Shown here: piece by piece, positions 25,301 through 33,100 of the stretch
How positions within the stretch are numbered: position 1 is the stretch's first letter
Layout of the letters: every line of letters begins with the position of its first letter
NCBI GenBank assembly: GCA_023455425.1
Contig: JAEYCM010000049.1
Location: 1 to 43,869 of the forward strand
From: Bacillota bacterium
GTDB lineage: Bacteria > Bacillota > Clostridia > Christensenellales > CAG-138
Length of the DNA stretch: 43,869 nt
Direction: 5' to 3'
Notes under the pieces: model-generated
Told to the model about the DNA's origin: nothing
Seen by the model: only the letters and a program-made list of their open reading frames with translations
Databases searched by the model: none
Translations under genes and position numbers: made by a program

Positions 25301-28300
25301 CGTCGACCAGGCTGTTTGCGCGCGTTGCTTCGGCGTTTATTGTAGAAAGCGATATTTCCCTTGACGAGAATGTGTTCCTTGAACTATTCGGACCGGAAGC
25401 AAGCCTGACAATCCCGGCGGGCGTTACGCTTACCAGCCATGATATCAGCATCGGGGAAGACAGTGCGCTTACCATTGAATCCGGCGGCAAGCTGATCATT
25501 GCATCGGGCGGTCTCTACAGCAATTCCCGCGCGAAAATCACCGTTTCGGGCGTGCTGCAGGTGGGCGATGGCGTGGGCGACGGATGGGACGCACGCCTCG
25601 ATATGGGCGATGGGGCGGAAACAGTCGTCCTGGATGGCGGCAAACTGGTTTTGCGTTCCGACGGCGGCCTGAATTTGAATGAAGGGACTAAACTTGCCGT
25701 ACGGGACGGCGGGTTGCTGCAGAATGACGGCTGGATCAATCTTTATAAAGCCGCGCTGGATGTAGAGAATGTTTCCGGCTATACCCAGGGGGACACGGAA
25801 AAACGCATCAATGCGGTACAAAGCGCGGTCCCCGAATTTCTTTCCGGATATGTGCAAAGCCAGCGGTATTACGACATATGGGACATAAACGCGTTCAATG
25901 AGGCAATTTTAGAGATTCAGAACACGGCTGAACCCGGCACGGAGTATTTCCTCAATGTGTTGGGAGAAGTGACGCTTACACAGAACGTAAAAACAGAGGC
26001 AAACACCGTATTGCTGCTTTCCGGCGATGGCGCGCGGCTGACTGTGCCGGGCGGCATTTCGCTTGAGATCGCCCAGGGTTCTAAAATGGAAGTCAACGGC
26101 GGATGCGCCGTGGTTGCGGCAAACGGCAGGCTGACCATAAAAGGCACGCTTCAAAACAATGCGGAAATTCGTGTGGAACCAAGCGGCAGGCTGACGGTAA
26201 GCGTCACAGGTGAATATATACCGGGAGAAAACGCGCGGCTCAAACGGCTGCCCGGCGCGATCATTTCCGGCATTGCCGAAGGGCAGATGATCAATGCCCG
26301 CGAAATCACGTCTGCCGCGCAGTTCAACGCCGCGGCAGCCGAGGCGGCAGCATACCCGGGCATGCAGCTTGAGCTTGCGGTGATAACATCCGTGGCGCTC
26401 TCCAAAAGCGTAACGCTTCCGGGAAACGTCGCCCTTACGCTCTTTGGCGCGGACAAAACCCTGACCATACCCGCGGGCGTGACGCTTACGAGCAGGGGCG
26501 CTGTATTTGTACACGACGGCGCTTCCATTGTGGTAAGCGCGGGCGGCACGCTCAAATATGCCGAAGGCTCTTTTCAGATGAGCAACGGCGGCGGGCTGCG
26601 CGTGTATGGCACGGTATTGACGGGCACTTCGGAAGCGGCAGGGGACGAACAGCGCTGCGCCGTGGAGATGAACGACAGCAGCATCACGGTAGAGCCGGGC
26701 GGCAGATACGCGATTTACCCCGATGCCAGGCTTTATATGCACGAAGGCTCCGTGCTCCATTTAAAATCGGGCGCAATCTTCAATAACAATGGGTGGATGG
26801 GTGTGACGAACAGTACATTCACGTTGGAGGCGGGCGCAACGTATACGCAGCCGGAAAGCGGGTCTCGCATTTCCGCCTACAAGGCGACATTCAGCGAAGG
26901 CTTCAATCCGGAATACTACAAGCTCGAAGGCTTCCGCGACGCCTGGAGCGAGGAAGAATTTGTGGATGCGCTTGCGGAGGCGTCCAGCAGTGCGGACCAT
27001 ATCTACCACATCCGCATCGCAGGAAACGTTATATATGACGAGGCGACGATGGCAATCCCCGCAAACGTCCGGCTGGAGATTGTAAAAGCGGGGCATATCG
27101 CGGGGAGTGACGGCAGGCTGACCATCCTGGGCGGCCAGACCCTTACCATCGATGGCGGCAGCACGCTCGAAGGCGCTGGGGAACTCTATTTGGAAGGCGG
27201 GTCGCTGCAGGTTGACGGGGGCAGCGTGGTTCTTACAAATGGCGCGGCGCTGATTAACGAAGGATATCTTGATGTTTCTAGTGGCGGAAGCCTGCAGGTG
27301 GACGCGGGGGCCAAGATCGAGCAGGTCAAAAACTGGATCGACCTTAACGGCGCGAACCTGACCATCTATGGAGATGTATTCATCAGCTATGAAGGCGGCA
27401 ATGAATCCGCCGGAATTTCCATGGCAAACGGCAGCGAGCTTGCCATAAAGAACGGCGGCATGCTGAAGTTCTTTATCGGCTATAGCGCCCTTACCGCGGA
27501 AGACAGCGATGTTTTGATTGAGAACGGCGGTACGCTGTTCAACAACGGTATGATCTTCCTGACGAATTCCGCGTTGCATGCGGCAGAAGGAAGCGTCTAT
27601 GAGCAGCCGGATGAAGGCCCGCGTATTTCCAAGGACCCGGGCAGCGCGGTAACCGGTATTGCGGAAAATTACTACACGAACAAAATCAGCGTTGAGGTCT
27701 ACAATACGGAACAATTTTATCAGGCGCTTGAGGATGCGGCTGAAAATCAGGAGACTGCGACATACGGCATTACCATCAGGGGTCATGTCACGCTGAACAG
27801 GCCGCAGACCGATTTGAGAAATGCGGATACCGAGGTGGCGCAAGGCGGTACGCTTGAGGTTCCCGCCGGAGTCACATTCAGTATTGACCGTGGCCTGTTC
27901 CTCGAAGACGGCACACTGTTTATAAACGGCGGCGCGGTATCCTATTATAGTTCGCTGGGGAATTACGGAAAAATCCATATCACCGGCAACGGCGTACTCA
28001 CGGCGGAGGAAGGTTCCCAGTACGAAACGGGGGACCGCCATGTGGTCTACCGGGAAAGCGGCCAAATCAACGGCCAGATTTCGGAAGGCACGCATATTCG
28101 GGACTGGAACGACCTTGCGTATTTTGTCGACGGGCATTCCCCGGTTTCAAAAGCGGGGGATGACGCTTATGTGCTCGGCGCAGGCAACACGTTCACGCTG
28201 CTCTATGGCATGGAAATACCCGCGGAAGGGACCTTGACCATTGAGGGGACATTCCGTGTACCCGAAAACAAGGCCTTAAGCAACCTGGGGTTTGTAGACA

Positions 28301-30126
28301 TTAAGGCGCAAGGCAATCTGCTGGTGGAGGGCCTACTCAACAACGAAGGCAGGATCCTTGTGGAAACGCAGGGCACGCTGGATGTTTCTTCGGGCGGTTA
28401 CAGCTTTGGCCCGGCAAGCGAGCTGCGCGGCGAGGAAGGCAGCACCATCAACGGCGCGAGCGAGCGCGTGGAGGTTATCCGGGAAATCGCAAACCAGAAT
28501 GGCTTATTGGATGCCATTGCGGAAGCGGGCAATTCGGCGGGCGGCTATAAATACCGCTTGGTCGTTACCCAATCGTTCGCGGTTACCACCGCGCTGCCCA
28601 TGGCCATTACACTGAGTAGCAACCAGATACTGGAATTGAGTGGGGCGGATATCGAGCTTACGCTTGGCGAAAATGTCTCCTTCTACAACAACGGCGTCAT
28701 CCGTCTCACCGACCATGCCGCGCTGATTGTAGAGGAGGGCGCAAAACTCCAGCATATCAGCGGGGATGTTACGCTGGACGGCGGCAGCCGCATTATTGTT
28801 CGCGGCGAACTCAAGGCCGGCGGTGCGCAAGTGCAAGCGAGGCGCATGGCAATCAGCTTCATGCCCATGAGCGTTACAACGGAAACCACCGCCAGCATTA
28901 CCGTAACGGGCGGCTCCTCCGTGGTGGTGGAGCGCGGCGTACTGAACATTGATACAAACGGCGGCCTGAATTTGGAGAATGCAAGCGTGCAGCTGACAAA
29001 TGGCGCGCAGCTCCAAAACAGCGGCTCCGTCACTGCCAGCAACGCGACCGTTTCCGCTAACAGCGCGACCGTAACCAACGCGAGCGGCGCGACGCTGTCC
29101 GTGACCAATGCGGGCGCTGTGCAGCTCAATAACGGCGCCACCATGAATAACCAAGGCGGCGCGACATTGGCTTTGAGCAACGAAAGCAGCGTACAGCTTA
29201 CAGGAAGCGGCACAGCCCTGACAAATGCGGGGACATTGAGCGCAAGCAATGCAAGCACGGTTACGGTCACGAACGCCAGGCTTGAAAACAGCGGGCAGGT
29301 CAGCGTAAATTCTTCGAGCAATGTATCCGTCAGCGGGGAGGGCGCGCAGCTCAATAACAGCGGCGCAATGACCGTGCTGCAAAGCAGCCTTACGCTGGAG
29401 GGAGAGGCCGGATTTACCCAGGGAGAGGGCGCTATGCTTGCAGCCGCGGGCAGCGAAATACAGGGCGTTGGGGAAGAAAATATCACAAACGCCTACAGCG
29501 CGGATGTGACGGACCAGCAGAGCTTTGAAACGGAAATTGCCAACGCGGCGGAATATTCCGGGGAAGACGCTTTCGTAATAAACGTCTATGCGCCCGTAAC
29601 CCTCCTTGCCAGCAGGGCCATCGGCAGCGGCGCTGTCACCATCAACATCGTGGGCGGCGACGCGCACAGCGGCATGCTGACCATCGCGGACGGCGCGGCG
29701 TTTACCATGGCGGGCACGGTTCATGTGCAGGAAGGGCGGCTCATCGTGAACCCCGACGCAATCTATATCAACAGCGGCACGCTTGTAAACGGCGGCATCG
29801 TACAGGTGAAGGGTACGCTTACCAATAACGGGACTTACGAAGCGGACGGCGGCTTCCTCTTCGCCGAGGATGGGGCGACGCTTGACGGTTCCAGTCCCAT
29901 TGAGCCGGACAGTGACCTACTGTATGGGGATGTGGACGGAGATCTTTCCATCACGCTGCAGGACGCGCTGATGATCTGCAATTACAAGATCGGTAAGGCG
30001 GCATTGAACGCAAAACAGCTGGCGGCCGCAAATGTGGATGGGGATAGCTCCGTAACATTGCAGGATGCATTGATGATCGGCAATTACAAGATTGGCAGGA
30101 TAACGGTATTTCCGGCGGCAGAATAG
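22381..30126 (+). CDS. Giant (2581-residue) secreted beta-repeat protein with C-terminal type I dockerin
   Basis: This is a secreted structural protein. Residues 1-25 are a signal peptide ending SSRA. The body consists of about 14 modules of ~180 residues. Each starts with a short helical segment (such as DLTELQDLLNDAG) and continues as glycine/asparagine-rich beta-strand repeats of the 'GGTLxNNGxIxVxxGGxL' kind, suggesting a right-handed beta-helix. No catalytic domain was recognised. Residues 2516-2581 are a type I dockerin with two calcium loops (DVDGDLSITLQDALMI and NVDGDSSVTLQDALMI). Downstream by 50 bp is a cohesin-bearing membrane protein, the natural docking partner. The ribosome site is a GGGGG run 7 bases before ATG. 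It reads as a fibre or matrix protein held at the surface by cohesin-dockerin pairing. Confidence 0.93.
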   Translation: MKRRVLSLLLAVMMMVVMLPVSSRAETTHFTSWEDLIAAEGIVEQRTDRVWRLLADITVSDAFSIPEGKVLQVYYNASMAADGLEILGTLENYGILTLDGSSTALQGALYNFGRLSVQNNAAITASASSLIEQYGELMIESGGGVISAGEIRNLSYLRVASGSSLIMEEGGTYIPDAGNILESEGGTLLGVSGWITDVAVASDLTELQDLLNDAGSSANIHLRGDVTVPDSLAIPEGRRLYIDSGASIGVAGGGTLTNDGQLWVGEDALVTVNGTFENNSVVRVSGGQMLLQDGAALANEDRITVRLGGLLHAAEGAHLQYGDNSSIAQFGTGHITGSVEQGVRFHDLDFLNALIEEDGTIGYDDQQKTYYLYDTTLTVTGDVEIPSETRLEIGRNGVLNIPAGASLANGKEIYVFEGGKIQLDGALINRNYMRVFPGGTFVKSEEGTYVYGQNSALEVNSTATLIGEFPPDFHVNYIYDVTSEAELQEAMTESAARAEYRNHFDVIDSFALTQDVTIGENRALRIYGENVTLTIPENITLNNLGEINLWDRSGLVVAGTLVTGDGEGEEWSSRLTASEHARIDIASGGAVLLRADAGMHIDNGAAFAVQGGGLLHNQGWVNVQSGGALTVAQAGGYAQDDQQRRINVSNATVSGLPNEYIDQTQYYDVWDIEGLRNAIEEIGNVEDPDPQQQYRIIVLGELALEQDEEITIGSNVVLEVAGGLNREDANGRMVVQSASSLTIADGGRLELNGGTMRVERDSKLHFMGGSTLYNRGLLSVYPGGEVIADEGYTLDYGDNSSVITFGNEQQEVGVITGDLPKIVTIRDWKFLDLLAGDDGGVGIWNRDYVLTGADYRIVADEFYIPQDKALIVSQHHCTLTIPEGTTVYNDFYMAVKNTGKLFVYGALHNNGTVIVESGGTLDAAEGAYEPTEQAVLQQMDGAAVTGIGEEHISRFRLIEDMQDLEAANVEAQSASTRLFARVASAFIVESDISLDENVFLELFGPEASLTIPAGVTLTSHDISIGEDSALTIESGGKLIIASGGLYSNSRAKITVSGVLQVGDGVGDGWDARLDMGDGAETVVLDGGKLVLRSDGGLNLNEGTKLAVRDGGLLQNDGWINLYKAALDVENVSGYTQGDTEKRINAVQSAVPEFLSGYVQSQRYYDIWDINAFNEAILEIQNTAEPGTEYFLNVLGEVTLTQNVKTEANTVLLLSGDGARLTVPGGISLEIAQGSKMEVNGGCAVVAANGRLTIKGTLQNNAEIRVEPSGRLTVSVTGEYIPGENARLKRLPGAIISGIAEGQMINAREITSAAQFNAAAAEAAAYPGMQLELAVITSVALSKSVTLPGNVALTLFGADKTLTIPAGVTLTSRGAVFVHDGASIVVSAGGTLKYAEGSFQMSNGGGLRVYGTVLTGTSEAAGDEQRCAVEMNDSSITVEPGGRYAIYPDARLYMHEGSVLHLKSGAIFNNNGWMGVTNSTFTLEAGATYTQPESGSRISAYKATFSEGFNPEYYKLEGFRDAWSEEEFVDALAEASSSADHIYHIRIAGNVIYDEATMAIPANVRLEIVKAGHIAGSDGRLTILGGQTLTIDGGSTLEGAGELYLEGGSLQVDGGSVVLTNGAALINEGYLDVSSGGSLQVDAGAKIEQVKNWIDLNGANLTIYGDVFISYEGGNESAGISMANGSELAIKNGGMLKFFIGYSALTAEDSDVLIENGGTLFNNGMIFLTNSALHAAEGSVYEQPDEGPRISKDPGSAVTGIAENYYTNKISVEVYNTEQFYQALEDAAENQETATYGITIRGHVTLNRPQTDLRNADTEVAQGGTLEVPAGVTFSIDRGLFLEDGTLFINGGAVSYYSSLGNYGKIHITGNGVLTAEEGSQYETGDRHVVYRESGQINGQISEGTHIRDWNDLAYFVDGHSPVSKAGDDAYVLGAGNTFTLLYGMEIPAEGTLTIEGTFRVPENKALSNLGFVDIKAQGNLLVEGLLNNEGRILVETQGTLDVSSGGYSFGPASELRGEEGSTINGASERVEVIREIANQNGLLDAIAEAGNSAGGYKYRLVVTQSFAVTTALPMAITLSSNQILELSGADIELTLGENVSFYNNGVIRLTDHAALIVEEGAKLQHISGDVTLDGGSRIIVRGELKAGGAQVQARRMAISFMPMSVTTETTASITVTGGSSVVVERGVLNIDTNGGLNLENASVQLTNGAQLQNSGSVTASNATVSANSATVTNASGATLSVTNAGAVQLNNGATMNNQGGATLALSNESSVQLTGSGTALTNAGTLSASNASTVTVTNARLENSGQVSVNSSSNVSVSGEGAQLNNSGAMTVLQSSLTLEGEAGFTQGEGAMLAAAGSEIQGVGEENITNAYSADVTDQQSFETEIANAAEYSGEDAFVINVYAPVTLLASRAIGSGAVTINIVGGDAHSGMLTIADGAAFTMAGTVHVQEGRLIVNPDAIYINSGTLVNGGIVQVKGTLTNNGTYEADGGFLFAEDGATLDGSSPIEPDSDLLYGDVDGDLSITLQDALMICNYKIGKAALNAKQLAAANVDGDSSVTLQDALMIGNYKIGRITVFPAAE
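22470..29880 (+). repeat. Fourteen ~180-residue modules of helix plus beta-strand repeats
   Basis: Module starts can be followed by their helical lead-ins, such as SWEDLIAAEG, DLTELQDLLN, IEGLRNAIEE, INAFNEAILE, AAQFNAAAAE, EEEFVDALAE and QQSFETEIAN. Each is followed by a 'V.L...V.IP....L.I' strand pair. Modules 3, 6 and 12 share a different lead-in (near RDWxFL/RDWNDL with a Tyr-rich segment), hinting at an older multi-module unit. The count was made by eye. Confidence 0.7.
28978..29400 (+). repeat. Low-complexity Asn/Ser/Ala/Thr-rich beta-repeat stretch
   Basis: This stretch of about 140 residues is made almost entirely of short strands such as LSVTNAGAVQLNNGATMNN and LTNAGTLSASNAS. It is simpler than the rest of the protein and has no helical lead-in, which suggests expansion of a single beta-helix rung. 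Confidence 0.7.
29926..30123 (+). other. Type I dockerin domain (coding segment)
   Basis: The two loops DVDGDLSITLQDALMI and NVDGDSSVTLQDALMI keep the Asp/Asn calcium ligands at positions 1, 3, 5 and 12. Each is followed by the helix xxNYKIGK/xxNYKIGR. The duplicated near-identical halves are typical of type I dockerins; putative specificity residues at loop positions 10-11 are T-L in both repeats. Confidence 0.92.
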
Positions 30127-30176
30127 CGCCGAAAAAGCAAAAGAACAGGCAAGGATTTAAGAAGGCGAGGGTTACT

Positions 30177-33100
30177 ATGCTAAAATCGAAAAGGGTACAT
30201 TCCTTCTTGTTGGCCGTACTCATATTGGCCAGTTGGGTATTGCCGATCACAACAGCGCAGGCAGCAACTGATGCGGTACAGCTTACCGTTTCAACGGATA
30301 AGGTGACTGCGGCGGTAGGAGAGCAAATCACCGTTACGGTCTCCACATCTGAAATTCAAAATCTTGGGGCGCTTTCAAACGTACTGCGGTTTGATAAGGA
30401 AAAGATTGGGTTTGTCAGCGCGTCCAACAAACTAAGAACGTTCATGCGTGATCAGGAAGAGATCGATGAAGGATGGGCGGATATTAGCAGTACCATAAGT
30501 ACGGACACTTCCGTCAACGGATTTATCGGCATTAGCGCTCTGAATCAGACGGTTAGATACGGATATACAATTCCGGCTGATACGGTGCTTTATACCGCTG
30601 TCTTTACTGTGAAGGCAGGCGCGCTAAACGGGGCTACAAGCTTTCAGGTTGATACCACCGATATTCAGGTGCGGGCGGAAGTAGCGGTTATAACCAATGA
30701 AAGCGGGGGGACCGCAGCCGCAACCGTTTCTGCCGTTCCGGCGACTGTCACCATCACCGGCGGGGTTAATCCCCCAATTACCGGCTCCGTCGGCATCAGC
30801 GGCAGCGCGGTATACGGGCAGACGCTTACTGCGGTACCGTCCGGTACGCCTTCGGGCGCAACGCTCCAGTATCAATGGTACCGCGGGGAAGATGCGATTG
30901 CGGGCGCAACAAATGCAACCTATACCGTTGCTGCTGCGGATATCGGCAGCGCGCTGAAGGTGGTGCTTTCCGCCGAGGGGTATGACGGTACGCGGACTGC
31001 GCAGACAGGCACGGTTGCAAAAGCGTCAAAGTCCGAGCCTGCCGGGCTTGCAGTAGAGAGTAAAACGGATACGCAGGTCACGCTCGGTACCATTCCGGGT
31101 GCGGAATACGCCAAAAACACTATAGATGAAGCGCCCGAAACCGGCTGGCAGGAAAGCCCGGTATTTATGGGGCTCACTGCCAACACCACATATTACTTCT
31201 TTGCGAAATATCCCGAAACCCAGACGCATGAGGCAAGCGGAGCAAGCGCCTCTCTTGAGGTCACGACAGAGAAGACGGTGCGCAGCGTTTCCGTTACGGT
31301 TGCCCCCGCAGGCGGCGGCACGGCCGCCTATGAGGTGGAAGGCGGCGGCGCGGTGACACAAGGGAAGACCATCAACCTGACGGCGACGCCCAACAGCGAC
31401 TATTATTTTTCGAACTGGACATCCGAGGATGTAACGATCACCGATGCGGACAGCGCGGCGAATGCGTATTTTACCATGCCGGATGAGAATGTTGCGATTG
31501 CGGCCAATTTTACAGAGAAGGCCCAGCCGGTGATCACGCTCAGCGGCAACACCGTGACATATGACGGCAACCCCCATGCGATCGGCACGCCGGTTGTTTC
31601 CGGCGCGGAAGGAAATATTGCAGGCGGGATTACCATTACCTACACCAAAGAGGGCGAATCTACCGGCGCCACAACGCCGCCCACCAACGTAGGAGTTTAT
31701 ACCGTTGTCGCCTCCTTTGCGGGGAACGCATACAACAAGGCGGCAACGAGCGAGCCGGTGATCCTGAATATTCAAAAGCGGCCGCAGACTACGCCCGGCG
31801 CGCCCAACGTAATGGGCTCGGATACCGAAAGCGTCACGTTTGACACGGTAGCGGGTCAGAAGTATGTCGTTATTCCCGCAGCCGATGCGGTCCCCGCAAT
31901 CGGCTCCGCATCCTGGGTGGAGGGTACGGGCAGCCCCTATATCTGGACCGGGCTGAACCCCGGCACGGCGTACAAGGTCTATACCTACAAGGCGACAACG
32001 GAAAACGATCTTGCGTCCGATGTTTCGGAGGGCGCGGCGATTTCCACAAAGCATACCTGGGGACTTTCCGTAACGGAAGGCGCAAACCCGGTTGCCGCGC
32101 TCGGCTTCTTTGCCCGCGCAGGATATGCGACGGCACCGGCTGCAAGGACCATCACGCTCACAAATGAAGGCAGCGGAACGCTCAGCGGCATTTCGGCTGT
32201 TCTTACGGACACCGGCTCCGCATTTACCGTCAATACGACAGGTTTTGACGGCGAGCTCGCAGCAGGGGAGAGCACTACGTTTACCGTGCAGCCTCAGCCC
32301 GGCAAGACAATCGGCTCCTATGCCGCCTCCGTCGCCATAGAGGCAACAAAGAGCGAAGAGGCGGAGCCCAACAAAATTACGAAGTCCATCGAACTCTCCT
32401 TTGAAGTGGCAAATAAAATTGTGGTGGCCATCGGCGGCTTATCGTCCAAGACCGTACCTTATAACGGCAGCCAGCAGGGCTATGATGCAGGCAGCCTCAC
32501 CAAGAGCGTGCCCGGCGGGCAGACACCGTATGGCGGCAGCCTACAGATCTGGTACGAAGGGACCTCAGGTACCGTCTATACAAGGTCCCAGACCGCGCCT
32601 GTGGACGCAGGCACGTATACCGTGACCGCGCAGGTACCCGACAGCGATGCGGACTATATGGGCTCGGCTTCCGTTACGCTTACCATTGAAAAGAAGGAGC
32701 TGACGATCGCAGGGCTTTCCGTCACAGGCAAGGTGTATAACCGGTCCGATGCAGCCGCATTGACGGGCGGCACGCTGTCCGGCATTGTATCCGGGGATGA
32801 GGTATCCGTCGCGGGCGGCATTCCTTACGCGGGAACATTCGCTTCCCTCCACCAGGGTACGCACGCGGTGAACATTCCGATTTTGACGCTTACAGGCGCG
32901 GATGCGGCAAACTACAGCCTTGCGCAGCCGAGCCCGACCGGCACTATTACGCCCAAAGGCGTGACGCCCGTCGTGACCGTTGCGGATAAAGTGTACGACG
33001 GTACCGCGGACGTTGCTCCGGCAAGCATTTCCGCCACATTTGCGCCCGGCGCAATATTGGAAGGCGATGCGGTAAACGTCAGCTTTGCGGGCGGAAGCTA

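Noticed and set aside
22470..29880. CRISPR array or simple DNA tandem repeat
   Set aside because: Repeats are visible at the protein level with diverged DNA; there are no short identical repeats with regular unique spacers anywhere in the window.
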